A program made the position numbers and the translations under genes. Shown in pieces: positions 7,834 through 17,018 of a DNA stretch of 64,000 nt. Below the pieces are notes generated by a model. That model was not told the origin of the DNA and made no database searches. It saw only the letters and a list, made by a program, of their open reading frames with translations. How positions within the stretch are numbered: position 1 is the first letter of the stretch; each line of letters starts with the position of its first letter. Origin of the DNA: Streptomyces laurentii (GTDB lineage: Bacteria > Actinomycetota > Actinomycetes > Streptomycetales > Streptomycetaceae); assembly GCA_002355495.1 (NCBI GenBank), contig AP017424.1:1860001-1924000 (forward strand). The letters are read 5' to 3'.

Positions 7834-9593
7834 TGGGAGAAGTCCGCCTGCCCGTCGCCGGAGCCGCCCGGAGCACGGTCCGCTCGCGGCGCGGAGCCGC
7901 GATCGCCGTCTGGTATCTGCGCGCCGTCGCCTTCGTCAACTTCCTGAGCGCCGTCTGGGTGTCGTTCGGCCAGGACCTGCGGCGGCACAACCAGCACGAC
8001 TTCTTCACCCCGTACATGCTCACCGCCGGCTTCGCCTCCGGCTTCTTCACCCTCTTCCTGGCGATCACCATGCGGCGCCGCAAGCGGGCCGCGTGGATCC
8101 TGAACTTCGTCCTGTGCGGGCTGTTCCTGCTGCTCTTCGTGCTCGTCATGTTCTTCCCGGAGATCCGCGAGCACGCCCAGAACTGGGTGTCGCTCGCGCT
8201 GACGGCGGGCTTCTTCGGCGCGCTGCTCGCCGGCCGCCGGGAGTTCTACGCGAAGGGCGACCGCTCCAACCCGCTGCTGGCGGCGGTCGTGGCGGTGGGC
8301 GGGCTGCTGGTCACCTCGCTGCTCGCCGCGTTCCTGGTCACCGTCACCAACCACGCCACCGGCCCCTCGACCTTTGTGGAGCGCTGGCGGTACGGCGTGA
8401 TGCACCTGATCACCCTCGCCACCGACGAGGACCGCTTCCCGGGCATCGCGCCCCCCGGCTGGGTGGACGTGGTCATCAACGTGATGTCCACGCTGCTGCT
8501 CATCGCGGTGCTGTTCGCCGCCTTCCGGTCCCGCCGCGCGGTCGACCCGCTCACCGAGGAGGACGAGAACCGGCTGCGGGCGCTGCTCGGACGGCACGGC
8601 GACCGGGACTCCCTCGGCTACTTCGCGACCCGCCGCGAGAAGAGCGTCGTCTGGTCCCCCAGCGCCAAGGCCGCCATCGCCTACCGGGTGGTCGGCGGGG
8701 TGTCGCTGGCCTCCGGCGACCCGATCGGCGACCCGGAGGCGTGGCCCGGCGCCATCGACCCGTGGCTCGCCGAGGCGCGCGAGCACGGCTGGATCCCGGC
8801 CGTGATGGGCGCGAGCGAGGAGGCGGGCACGATCTACGCCCGGCACGGCCTGGACGCGCTCGAACTGGGCGACGAGGCGATCGTGGAGACCGCGGAGTTC
8901 ACCCTCGACGGGCGGGCCATGCGCACCGTGCGGCAGGCGTTCAACCGGGTCAAGCGGGCCGGCTACCAGGTCCGGATCCGCCGGCACGAGGAGATCCCGG
9001 CCGCCGAGATGGACGCGCTCGTGCGCAAGGCGGACGACTGGCGCGACGGCGCGACCGAGCGCGGCTTCTCGATGGCGCTCGGCCGGCTCGGCGATCCCCG
9101 GGACGGCCGCTGTGTGATGCTGGAGTGCACCGACGAGCGCGGCGAGCTGCGGGCGCTGCTGTCCTTCGTGCCGTGGGGACCGGAGGGACTGTCCCTCGAT
9201 CTGATGCGCCGCGACCGGGACGCCGAGAACGGTCTGATGGAGTTCATGGTCATCGAACTCCTGCAGCGGGCACGGGAGATCGGAATCATTCAGGTATCGC
9301 TCAACTTCGCGATGTTCAGATCCGTCTTCGAACGTGGCTCGAAGCTCGGTGCGGGGCCGGTGCTGCGGCTGTGGCGTTCACTGCTGAGCTTCTTCTCCCG
9401 CTGGTGGCAGATCGAGTCGCTGTACCGCGCCAACGCCAAGTACCGACCGATCTGGGAGCCCCGCTTCATGCTCTTCGAGAAGAGTGCCGACCTGCTGCGC
9501 ATCGGCCTCGCCGCCGGCCGCGCCGAAGGCTTCCTGGAAGCCCCGGGGCTGCCCAAGTGGCTGCACCGCAGACATCTGGAGGGCAGACGGTGA
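7833..9593 (+). CDS. Phosphatidylglycerol lysyltransferase-type membrane protein (MprF/LPG synthase C-domain)
   Basis: A 586-residue integral membrane protein. About six hydrophobic helices fill residues 25-235, and a cytoplasmic DUF2156/LPG-synthetase domain with GNAT-like fold fills 260-585 (YFATRREKSVVWSP, VVGGVSLASGDPIGDP, SLDLMRRDRDAENGLMEFMVIELL, VSLNFAMFR). The family transfers an aminoacyl group from tRNA to phosphatidylglycerol, lowering surface negative charge and raising resistance to cationic peptides; the amino acid here cannot be read from sequence. Its GTGA stop overlaps the next start, so the two products are coupled and may form a complex. Confidence 0.9.
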   Translation: MGEVRLPVAGAARSTVRSRRGAAIAVWYLRAVAFVNFLSAVWVSFGQDLRRHNQHDFFTPYMLTAGFASGFFTLFLAITMRRRKRAAWILNFVLCGLFLLLFVLVMFFPEIREHAQNWVSLALTAGFFGALLAGRREFYAKGDRSNPLLAAVVAVGGLLVTSLLAAFLVTVTNHATGPSTFVERWRYGVMHLITLATDEDRFPGIAPPGWVDVVINVMSTLLLIAVLFAAFRSRRAVDPLTEEDENRLRALLGRHGDRDSLGYFATRREKSVVWSPSAKAAIAYRVVGGVSLASGDPIGDPEAWPGAIDPWLAEAREHGWIPAVMGASEEAGTIYARHGLDALELGDEAIVETAEFTLDGRAMRTVRQAFNRVKRAGYQVRIRRHEEIPAAEMDALVRKADDWRDGATERGFSMALGRLGDPRDGRCVMLECTDERGELRALLSFVPWGPEGLSLDLMRRDRDAENGLMEFMVIELLQRAREIGIIQVSLNFAMFRSVFERGSKLGAGPVLRLWRSLLSFFSRWWQIESLYRANAKYRPIWEPRFMLFEKSADLLRIGLAAGRAEGFLEAPGLPKWLHRRHLEGRR

Positions 9594-10504
9594 GCCGCTC
9601 GACCATGCGGGCGTCCGCGCGGGCGTTCGCGCGCCGCGAGTGGGGACCGCTCTACGCGACCGTACGGGAGGCGCTGGTCGTACGGCGCCGGCGGGCGATC
9701 CCCCTGACCCTGACCGCCGTCCTGCTCACCTCGGTCCTCCAGGTCGTCCAGAACCAGGACTGGGGCTACCAGCCGGTCCAGGACCTCGGCTCGGTGCGGG
9801 CCGCGGACCCACTGTGGCTCGCGCTGCTGCGTACCCCGCTGTCCCTCTTCGTACCGGCGCTCGATCTGCCGGTGTGGGGCGCGCTGGCGCAGATCCTGCT
9901 GGTGTTCGGGATCGCCGAGATCTGTCTGGGGCGGGGGCGGACGCTGTTCCTGGCGTACGCCGCGACACTGGCCGGCACGCTGTACGCGCGGGTCGCCCTG
10001 GTGCTCGGGCCGGACACCCCGCTGGGGCTGCCCGCCACCGAGGCGCAGGTGGTGGACACCGGCCCGTCGGCGGCGGTCGTCGGGCTCGCGGTGTACGTGT
10101 GCTGGCGCCGCCGGGCGCGCTGGACGGCGATCCTCGTGGTCGTGGCGATGGTGGTGGAGGTGCTGGTCAAGAACAACCTGGCCGGCAAGGAGCACATCGC
10201 CGCGCTCGCGGCGGTGGGCGCGGTCGTCGCGGTCCAGGAGTGGCGGGCCCGGCGGCGGAACGGGGGCGGGTCCGTGGACGGGGCCGCTGACGGATCCGCC
10301 GACAAATCCACGAGCCGATCCGCGGGCCGATCCGCGGGTGCGCCTTCGTCCGAGGCCGGATCGGGGGCCGGGCCCCGGTCCGGGTCGGCGCGCGGCTCCG
10401 GTTCCGGGTCCCGGTCCGCGTTCGTGTCCGAGGCCGCGTCCGGCCCGGTCCCGCACCCCCCGCTTCAGCCCGAGGCGGAGCCGCGGCCCGGCGTGCGTTC
10501 CTGA
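9590..10504 (+). CDS. Integral membrane protein, rhomboid-like topology
   Basis: A 304-residue membrane protein, translationally coupled to the lysyltransferase gene (GTG overlapping TGA by 4 nt). About five or six transmembrane helices lie between residues 38 and 215 (LTLTAVLLTSVLQVV; LPVWGALAQILLVFGIAEI; TLFLAYAATLAGTLYARVAL; AAVVGLAVYVCW). The layout recalls rhomboid-like proteins, but I see no clear GxS catalytic serine with matching His. The last 85 residues are a Ser/Gly/Ala/Arg low-complexity tail. It may help the neighbouring lipid-modifying enzyme; this is inference from coupling only. Confidence 0.78.
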   Translation: MSRSTMRASARAFARREWGPLYATVREALVVRRRRAIPLTLTAVLLTSVLQVVQNQDWGYQPVQDLGSVRAADPLWLALLRTPLSLFVPALDLPVWGALAQILLVFGIAEICLGRGRTLFLAYAATLAGTLYARVALVLGPDTPLGLPATEAQVVDTGPSAAVVGLAVYVCWRRRARWTAILVVVAMVVEVLVKNNLAGKEHIAALAAVGAVVAVQEWRARRRNGGGSVDGAADGSADKSTSRSAGRSAGAPSSEAGSGAGPRSGSARGSGSGSRSAFVSEAASGPVPHPPLQPEAEPRPGVRS

Positions 10505-10514
10505 AAGCCGCCGA

Positions 10515-11228
10515 TCAGGTCCTGCACCTTGCGGCGCACCCGGGTCCAGCGCTTGTCGTGCCGGTAGCCGCGGATCCGGGAGCGGGCCCGGGCCCGGGGG
10601 CGGCGGCCGTAGAGCCGGCGCGCCCACCAGGAGCCGGGCGGGCGAGGCGGAGGGCGCCGACGAGGGCGACGAAGGGGACGAGCGCGCCGATCACGGCCGT
10701 CCGGAACTTTCCCTTCATCAGGGTGACGAGGACGAAGAGGAAGTTGACGAGGAGGGTGAGGAGGAAGGCGGCCCGGTTCTGGCGCTCGTCGGCGGTCACG
10801 TCGTTCACCCCGAACGGCGCGAAGCCGACGAGCCCGAGCAGGACGAGCGCGGCGGTGAACACGACCACCTCGACGCTCTTGCGGCCGTCGTCCGTCCAGT
10901 AGACGTCGTCGAGGTGCAGGATCAGCGCGAACTCGTCGAGCACCAGGCCCGCGCCGGTCCCGAAGACCACCGCGAAGATCATCGCCCCCACCCCGTACCG
11001 GCCGCTCGCCACCGCCCCGAAGCCGCCGAGCACGGTGAGCACGACGCCCGGCACCACGTGGTGGATGTGCAGCCCGCCCGAGGAGATGTTCCCGAACGGG
11101 CCCTTGCCGGCCCGGATCAGCCGGGTGACGGTCCGGGTGATCAGGAAGGTCAGCACGAACGCGGTCAGGGCGAGGAGCATCGGGAGCTTGCCGGGTTCGA
11201 CGATGTTGCGCGAGAACCAGTGACCCAT
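10515..11228 (-). CDS. Multi-pass membrane protein with C-terminal frameshift
   Basis: ATG 11228 begins MGHWFSRNIVEPGKLPMLL. Five or six transmembrane helices follow (about 15-35, 60-80, 85-105, 122-142, 158-175, 182-198), with conserved-looking loops GLHIHHVVPG and LDEFALILHLDDVYW. After LVGALRLARP the frame drifts into Pro/Gly/Ala-rich sequence, while another frame continues with a plausible basic tail (GSWWARRLYGRRPRARARS..., GYRHDKRWTRVRRKVQDLIGG). One missing base at about 10635 (CCGGG for CCCGGG on the plus strand) explains this; the repaired frame would stop at 10465, overlapping the convergent gene. Function unknown; divergent from cobS. Confidence 0.75.
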   Translation of the reverse strand: MGHWFSRNIVEPGKLPMLLALTAFVLTFLITRTVTRLIRAGKGPFGNISSGGLHIHHVVPGVVLTVLGGFGAVASGRYGVGAMIFAVVFGTGAGLVLDEFALILHLDDVYWTDDGRKSVEVVVFTAALVLLGLVGFAPFGVNDVTADERQNRAAFLLTLLVNFLFVLVTLMKGKFRTAVIGALVPFVALVGALRLARPAPGGRAGSTAAAPGPGPAPGSAATGTTSAGPGCAARCRT

Positions 11229-11328
11229 GCCACCCTCTGCCGATTGATCAGATTTCGCACGGTTTCATGCCGTTATCGACGATTCGCCGACCCTACCGGG
11301 CCGGGGACGGGGCATTAACCTTCCGCGG

Positions 11329-12093
11329 ATGGACGGCCTGCGTTTCGCCTTCGGCACCCTCACCGTGCTGCCCGCCCGCATCACCCGCTGGGACCGCGAG
11401 GCGGCGCGGTCCGGCATGCTCTGCGCCCCGCTCGCGGGGCTCGTCGTCGGCCTGTCCGCGGCCGCGGCCGGCGGGGTGGCACTGCTGCTCGGCGCGAGTC
11501 CGCTGGTCGCCGCCGTCCTCACCGCCCTGGTCCCCGCCCTGCTCACCCGCGGGCTGCACCTCGACGGCCTCGCCGACACCGCCGACGGCCTCGGCAGCGC
11601 CAAGCCCGCCGAGGAGGCGCTGCGGGTGATGAAGCGGTCCGACATCGGGCCGTTCGGCGTCCTCGCGCTCGTCTTCGCCCTGTTCGCCCAGGTCGCGGCG
11701 CTCGCCGAGCTGTACGGGGAGGGCTGGGCGCGCGGCACGGTCGCCGTCGCCGTCGCCTCGGCGACAGCCCGCCTCGCCCTCACCCTGGCGTCCCGTCACG
11801 GCGTCCCGGCCGCCCGGCCCGAGGGGCTCGGCGCGATCGTGGCCGGCACCGTCCCGCACCGCTCCGCAGCCCTCGCCACCGCCCTGGTCCTCGTCCTGGT
11901 CGCGGCGGCCGGCGCGGTCTTCTCCCCGTACGACGCCCTGCGTCACGTCCTCGCCGCGCTCGTCGCCCTCGGCACGGCCGAACTGCTCCTGCGCCGGTGC
12001 GTCCGCCGCTTCGGCGGGGTCACCGGCGACGTCTTCGGCGGCGTGGCGGAAGTCGCGGGCACGGTGACGCTGGTGGCCCTGACCCTGGGCTGA
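11329..12093 (+). CDS. cobS: Adenosylcobinamide-GDP ribazoletransferase (cobalamin synthase)
   Basis: A 254-residue polytopic inner-membrane enzyme that joins adenosylcobinamide-GDP to alpha-ribazole (phosphate), the last step of B12 assembly. Diagnostic motifs are RGLHLDGLADTADGLG (about 66-81), VMKRSDIGPFGVLAL (about 100-114) and FGGVTGDVFGGVAE near the C-terminus, with hydrophobic helices between them. Start ATG 11329 matches the usual family N-terminus (GLRFAFGTLTVLP), without a good Shine-Dalgarno. It completes the cobU-cobT-cobS set, although four membrane or lipid genes separate it from cobT. Confidence 0.95.
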   Translation: MDGLRFAFGTLTVLPARITRWDREAARSGMLCAPLAGLVVGLSAAAAGGVALLLGASPLVAAVLTALVPALLTRGLHLDGLADTADGLGSAKPAEEALRVMKRSDIGPFGVLALVFALFAQVAALAELYGEGWARGTVAVAVASATARLALTLASRHGVPAARPEGLGAIVAGTVPHRSAALATALVLVLVAAAGAVFSPYDALRHVLAALVALGTAELLLRRCVRRFGGVTGDVFGGVAEVAGTVTLVALTLG

Positions 12094-12117
12094 CGCGGGG
12101 GTCCGACACGACCCGGA

Positions 12118-12139
12118 GGGTACGGCCCGGGCCGTACCC
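12118..12139. terminator. 22-bp perfect palindrome after cobS
   Basis: GGGTACGGCCC followed directly by its complement GGGCCGTACCC, 25 nt after the cobS stop. As RNA it would form a compact hairpin, so it is probably the cobS terminator, but a protein-binding site for the downstream lipoprotein promoter is also possible. Confidence 0.5.
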
Positions 12140-12216
12140 GGAGAGATGGCCGATAGCCGCTCCCGTGTGACCGGTTCGAGGCGCAACCCTCTCGGCCGCC
12201 GGCCGGTCATGTTGCC

Positions 12217-13416
12217 ATGATCATGTTAAGAGGCTCCGTTCGCGCGGGCGCCGTGCTCGCCGCCGCCATGCTCCTGACCGCCTGCGCGGGCGGTGACGAC
12301 AGCGCCCCGGCCGCCAAGGCCACGCCCGCCAAGCACCCCGTGTTCGACCAGAAGCTCGACCGGCAGCTCCTCCTGGCGGTGCGCCAGACGAAGCAGGCGG
12401 GCAGCGCGAGCTTCGTCCACCACCTGACCTTCGCCTCGGGCAAGGGCGACGCGGTCCAGACGATGAGCGGAAGCATGGACTTCGCCGGCGGCCGCGGACA
12501 GGCCGACACGACCTGGAAGGTTCCCGGGAAACTTCCCGAGGAGGCCCGGAACGTCCTGGTCGGCATGACGGCCGGCCGCACCTCCGGCGCCCTCTCCGGC
12601 CGGTATCTGATCGACAGCGACCGGATCCACTACCGGGCCGCCCGAACCTCGTACTGGATCCGCTACACCGCCGCGGACACCCAGCAATCGCAGGACAACG
12701 CCACCCTGGAGCACCTCCATGGCACCGAGGCACCGGTCGGCGGCACGCTCTTGGAGGGCCTATCCGGAGCGGAGGCGACCAAGCGGACCGACGGCCCCGA
12801 CGGCCGCCGCGTCTACCGGGCCGAGATGCCGATGAACGCGCTGGAGGGCCTACTCCCCGACGACATCCGGAAGCACACCGACCGGGACGCCGCCGACGGG
12901 CTGCCGGTCACCGTCACCGTGGACCGGCAGGGCCGGATCCTGGACGCGCGCGCCGACCTGACCGCCGTCCTGCGCAAGGGAGACGCGCTCTCCGGCTTCA
13001 CCAAGTTCACGATGGACCTCACCCTCGGCGGTCACGGGACGTCCGCGCCGAAGGACTCCCCCGCCGGCACCGTCCGCACCGGGGCCGAGGACGTCCTGCC
13101 CCTGCGGGACGTGAAGAAGAACGCCTGTGCCGACTTCGACACCGGTCAGCGCCTGGCCCGGAACGTCGTCGGCGTGCCCTGCTCGGGACCGCACGACGTC
13201 CGGGTCTTCGCCCAGGTCCCGTTGGGTCCGGGCAGCTCGGCCGAGGACACCCAGGGCCGTGCGGACACCGCGTGCTCCATCGCGCGGGACATGGCCCGGG
13301 CTTCCCGGCTGCCCAAGAGGGACGCGTACTGGGCCTGGTGGACACCCGAGCCCCAGGGCGGCGTCGGCAAGGGCCGGGTGACCTGTTACGTGACCACCGC
13401 GCGAGGCGACTCCTGA
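12217..13416 (+). CDS. Secreted lipoprotein with C-terminal septum-formation-like domain
   Basis: A 399-residue lipoprotein. The signal peptide ends in LLTAC (lipidation Cys 23) and an Ala/Pro spacer follows. Residues about 45-275 form a beta-rich domain reminiscent of LppX/LprG-type lipoproteins (FVHHLTFASGKGDAVQTMSG; YLIDSDRIHYRAARTSYWIRY; DGLPVTVTVDRQGRILDARADL). A short spacer leads to a Cys-containing domain (NACADFDTGQRLARNVVGVPCSGPHD..., ending VTCYVTTARG) like the septum-formation/DUF4190-associated domain; the Cys pairs suggest disulfides outside the membrane. Function unknown; possibly lipid or envelope handling. Start ATG 12217 gives an MIMLRGSVRA n-region. Confidence 0.82.
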   Translation: MIMLRGSVRAGAVLAAAMLLTACAGGDDSAPAAKATPAKHPVFDQKLDRQLLLAVRQTKQAGSASFVHHLTFASGKGDAVQTMSGSMDFAGGRGQADTTWKVPGKLPEEARNVLVGMTAGRTSGALSGRYLIDSDRIHYRAARTSYWIRYTAADTQQSQDNATLEHLHGTEAPVGGTLLEGLSGAEATKRTDGPDGRRVYRAEMPMNALEGLLPDDIRKHTDRDAADGLPVTVTVDRQGRILDARADLTAVLRKGDALSGFTKFTMDLTLGGHGTSAPKDSPAGTVRTGAEDVLPLRDVKKNACADFDTGQRLARNVVGVPCSGPHDVRVFAQVPLGPGSSAEDTQGRADTACSIARDMARASRLPKRDAYWAWWTPEPQGGVGKGRVTCYVTTARGDS

Positions 13417-13659
13417 TCAACCCACCTCTCGCGTACGGGACTTCCGCCCGTCGGGGCCGTCCTCGGCGCGACTCGGGCGAGGTCCTCCGACACGTACCCC
13501 GGCCGGGTCGAGCGGGCCGGACCCACGCCGCCGTGGGCGAATCCGGCGGGCGAGCGTAGGCTCCTGTCCGGCGCTCGTCGGGCCGAAATACGATACGGCG
13601 GGCACGGTCGGCCCATCCCACGACCGCCAGGAACTCAACGGAAGCGAGAAATCACCACC

Positions 13660-15177
13660 GTGACTGCTCTCACTCTCAGCACCGCCGGCGCGGCCACGCT
13701 GCGCGCCGACGCCGTCGTCGTCGGCGTCGCCAAGTCCGGCAAGACGCTGGTCGTGGCCCCGGGCGCCGAGGCCGTCGACCAGGCCTTCGACGGCGGACTC
13801 GCCGCCGTCCTGGAGACTCTGGGCGCCACCGGCGCCGAGGGTGAGGCCACCAAGCTGCCCGCCCCGGCCGCTCTGAAGGCCCCGGTCGTCCTCGCGGTCG
13901 GTCTCGGCTCCGTGGCCGAGGACGACAAGGACGCGTCGGGCTTCGGCACCGAGGCGCTCCGCCGCGCCGCCGGCACCGCCGCCCGGGTCCTGGCCGGGGC
14001 GAAGAAGGCCGCCTTCGCGCTCCCGATCGGCTCCCCCGAGGACGTCGTCGCGATCGGCGAGGGCGCGCTGCTCGGCGCGTACGCCTACACCGCGTACCAG
14101 GAGGACGGCGAAGGCCGCAAGAAGCCGCTCGGCGAGGTCGCCCTGCTCGGCGCCAAGCCCCGCGACAAGGCCTACAAGGCCGCCGCGGAGCGCGCGGTGG
14201 CGGTCGCGGAGGAGATGAACCGCGCCCGTGACCTGATCAACCAGCCGCCGAACGACCTGACCCCGGCCGCGTTCGCCGCCGCCGCCCAGGCCGCCGGCAA
14301 GGAGCACGGCCTCAAGGTCCAGGTGCTCGACGAGAAGGCGCTCGCCAAGGGCGGCTTCGGCGGCATCCTCGGCGTCGGCGCCGGTTCGGTGAACCCGCCG
14401 CGTCTGGTCAAGATCGCCTACACGCACCCGAAGGCGGAGCGCACCCTCGCCCTGGTCGGCAAGGGCATCACCTACGACTCGGGCGGCATCTCCCTGAAGC
14501 CGGCCGGCCACAACGAGACGATGAAGTGCGACATGAGCGGTGCCGCCGCCGTGTTCGCCGCCGTCGTGGCCGCCGCCCGCCTGGGCCTCGCCGTCAACGT
14601 CACCGGCTGGCTCGCGCTCGCCGAGAACATGCCGTCCGGCTCGGCCACCCGCCCGGGTGACGTGCTGCGCATGTACAGCGGCAAGACCGTCGAGGTCCTC
14701 AACACCGACGCCGAGGGCCGCCTGGTCCTGGCCGACGCGCTGACCCGCGCCTCGGAGGAGGAGCCCGACGCGATCGTCGACGTGGCGACCCTGACCGGTG
14801 CCATGGTCCTGGCGCTCGGCAACCGCACCTTCGGCATCATGTCCAACGACGACGCCTACCGCACCGCGATCCACGAGATCGCCGGCGAGGTCGGCGAGGC
14901 GTCCTGGCCGATGCCGCTCCCCGCGGACCTGCGCAAGGGCATGGACTCCACCACCGCCGACATGGCCAACATGGGCGAGCGGATGGGCGGCGGCCTGGTG
15001 GCCGGTCTGTTCCTGAAGGAGTTCGTGGGCGAGGGCATCACCTGGGCCCACCTGGACATCGCGGGCCCGGCCTTCCACGAGTCCGCCCCGTACGGCTACA
15101 TCCCCAAGGGCGGCACCGGCTCCTCGGTCCGCACCCTGGTGCGTCTCGCCGAGCGCACCGCGGACGGCGAGATCTAA
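13660..15177 (+). CDS. pepA: Leucyl aminopeptidase (M17)
   Basis: A 505-residue cytosolic di-metal exopeptidase that removes N-terminal residues from peptides. The N-terminal macro-like domain covers about 1-180 and the catalytic domain follows. It has the metal/lysine segment LVGKGITYDSGGISLKPAGH, MKCDMSGAAAV and the family signature NTDAEGRLVLADAL at about residue 347. Length is normal for the family. Start GTG 13660 with GAGAAA some 11 nt upstream. Transcribed alone, with a candidate hairpin 120 nt downstream, just ahead of the lpd-sucB genes. Confidence 0.96.
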   Translation: MTALTLSTAGAATLRADAVVVGVAKSGKTLVVAPGAEAVDQAFDGGLAAVLETLGATGAEGEATKLPAPAALKAPVVLAVGLGSVAEDDKDASGFGTEALRRAAGTAARVLAGAKKAAFALPIGSPEDVVAIGEGALLGAYAYTAYQEDGEGRKKPLGEVALLGAKPRDKAYKAAAERAVAVAEEMNRARDLINQPPNDLTPAAFAAAAQAAGKEHGLKVQVLDEKALAKGGFGGILGVGAGSVNPPRLVKIAYTHPKAERTLALVGKGITYDSGGISLKPAGHNETMKCDMSGAAAVFAAVVAAARLGLAVNVTGWLALAENMPSGSATRPGDVLRMYSGKTVEVLNTDAEGRLVLADALTRASEEEPDAIVDVATLTGAMVLALGNRTFGIMSNDDAYRTAIHEIAGEVGEASWPMPLPADLRKGMDSTTADMANMGERMGGGLVAGLFLKEFVGEGITWAHLDIAGPAFHESAPYGYIPKGGTGSSVRTLVRLAERTADGEI

Positions 15178-15567
15178 GATCCGCCGGATCCGACCCGGCC
15201 GGATCCGACTCGGTCGGACCCGACCGCGCCGGATCTGACGTACTCGGGACGCCGACGGGCCCGCCCCGTCCGCGCCCCGCGTCGGTTCCCCGCACCGGCC
15301 CCCAGGTCCTCGGCCTGGGGCCGGCGGCGTTCACGGAGTGTTCGCCCGCGACGAAATCCGCAGGTTCCCGGGCGTGTCCCGGCCCCCCGTCCGGCCGATC
15401 CGCCGTCTCGGAGCGCGGCCCCGCGTCCCGCCGCCCGCCAACAAGTGCGAAGATGGGTTCTCGGCAGGACAGGGCCCCCACCACAGGGCCGACGAAAAGC
15501 GGCCGGACACTGAGCCGCCGCCGGTCGGGACGACCGGCGACGAGCGCATATGCATGGAGGACGTGAC
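15178..15567. other. pepA-lpd intergenic region with GGATCCGAC repeats
   Basis: No gene is supported here. The first 65 bases hold imperfect direct repeats of a GGATCCGACCCGGCC-like unit (15181-15240). A candidate terminator lies at 15295-15324. The rest should carry the lpd promoter; no clear -35/-10 pair is visible. Confidence 0.55.
15295..15324. terminator. GC-rich hairpin downstream of pepA
   Basis: CCGGCCCCCAGG (15295-15306) pairs with CCTGGGGCCGG (15314-15324) with one bulged C and a 7-nt loop. Probable pepA terminator. Confidence 0.5.
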
Positions 15568-16956
15568 GTGGCGAACGACGCCAGCACCGTTTTCGACCTA
15601 GTGATCCTCGGCGGCGGTAGCGGCGGTTACGCCGCGGCGCTGCGCGGAGCGCAGCTGGGCCTGGACGTCGCACTGATCGAGAAGAACAAGCTCGGCGGCA
15701 CCTGCCTGCACAACGGCTGCATCCCGACGAAGGCCCTGCTCCACGCCGGCGAGGTCGCCGACCAGGCGCGCGAGGCGGAGCAGTTCGGTGTCAAGGCCTC
15801 CTTCGAGGGCATCGACATCAAGGCCGTCCACACGTACAAGGACGACGTGATCGCCGGCCTGTACAAGGGTCTGCAGGGTCTCGTCGCCTCCCGCAAGGTG
15901 ACGTACATCGAGGGCACCGGCCACCTGTCCTCCCCCACCTCCGTCGACGTCGACGGCCGCCGGGTCGAGGGCCGTCACGTCCTGCTCGCCACCGGCTCCG
16001 TGCCGAAGTCGCTGCCCGGTCTCGAGATCGACGGCAACCGGATCATCACCTCGGACCACGCGCTGACCCTGGACCGGGTCCCGGAGTCCGCGATCATCCT
16101 CGGCGGCGGCGTCATCGGCGTCGAGTTCGCCTCGGCGTGGAAGTCCTTCGGCACCGACGTCACGGTCATCGAGGGCATGAAGCACCTCGTCCCGGTCGAG
16201 GACGAGAACAGCTCCAAGCTGCTGGAGCGCGCCTTCCGCAAGCGGGGCATCAAGTTCAACCTCGGCACCTTCTTCCAGTCGGCCGAGTACACCGAGAACG
16301 GTGTGAAGGTCACCCTGGCCGACGGCAAGACCTTCGAGGCCGAGGTGCTGCTCGTCGCCATCGGCCGCGGCCCGGTCTCGGCCGGTCTCGGTTACGAGGA
16401 GCAGGGCGTCGCGATGGACCGCGGCTACGTCCTGGTCGACGAGTACATGCGTACCAACGTGCCCACCATCTCCGCGGTCGGCGACCTGGTCCCGACCCTC
16501 CAGCTCGCGCACGTCGGCTTCGCCGAGGGCATCCTGGTGGCGGAGCGGCTCGCCGGTCTGAAGCCGGTGCCGGTCGACTACGACGGCGTGCCGCGGGTGA
16601 CGTACTGCCACCCGGAGGTCGCCTCCGTCGGCATCACCGAGGCCAAGGCCAAGGAGATCTACGGCGCGGACAAGGTCGTGGCCCTGAAGTACAACCTCGC
16701 GGGCAACGGCAAGAGCAAGATCCTCAAGACCGCGGGCGAGATCAAGCTCGTCCAGGTCAAGGACGGTGCCGTGGTCGGCGTCCACATGGTCGGTGACCGC
16801 ATGGGCGAGCAGGTCGGCGAGGCGCAGCTGATCTACAACTGGGAGGCGCTGCCGGCCGAGGTCGCGCAGCTCATCCACGCCCACCCGACGCAGAACGAGG
16901 CGCTCGGCGAGGCCCACCTGGCCCTGGCCGGCAAGCCTCTGCACTCCCACGACTGA
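15568..16956 (+). CDS. lpdA: Dihydrolipoyl dehydrogenase (E3)
   Basis: A 462-residue flavoprotein that reoxidises the dihydrolipoyl groups of 2-oxoacid dehydrogenase complexes with NAD. The FAD fold is [20 protein letters not shown]. The redox-active disulfide is Cys 46-Cys 51 in [13 protein letters not shown]. The NAD fold is [17 protein letters not shown], and the dimer-interface His/Glu pair is in [12 protein letters not shown] near the C-terminus. Start GTG 15568 is chosen because GGAGG stands 7 nt upstream and it begins the expected [10 protein letters not shown]; an ATG at 15550 would cover the ribosome site. sucB follows after 62 nt, consistent with one operon. Confidence 0.97.
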   Translation: MANDASTVFDLVILGGGSGGYAAALRGAQLGLDVALIEKNKLGGTCLHNGCIPTKALLHAGEVADQAREAEQFGVKASFEGIDIKAVHTYKDDVIAGLYKGLQGLVASRKVTYIEGTGHLSSPTSVDVDGRRVEGRHVLLATGSVPKSLPGLEIDGNRIITSDHALTLDRVPESAIILGGGVIGVEFASAWKSFGTDVTVIEGMKHLVPVEDENSSKLLERAFRKRGIKFNLGTFFQSAEYTENGVKVTLADGKTFEAEVLLVAIGRGPVSAGLGYEEQGVAMDRGYVLVDEYMRTNVPTISAVGDLVPTLQLAHVGFAEGILVAERLAGLKPVPVDYDGVPRVTYCHPEVASVGITEAKAKEIYGADKVVALKYNLAGNGKSKILKTAGEIKLVQVKDGAVVGVHMVGDRMGEQVGEAQLIYNWEALPAEVAQLIHAHPTQNEALGEAHLALAGKPLHSHD

Positions 16957-17018
16957 CGCTTACGTCATCACAGGGCGCGACGACCACTTTCCGCAATTCG
17001 TTAGGAGCAACTGAAACC

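Noticed and set aside
15178-15240. GGATCCGAC repeats as a CRISPR or iteron array
   Set aside because: Units are short, imperfect and without regular spacers; no cas or replication gene is near.
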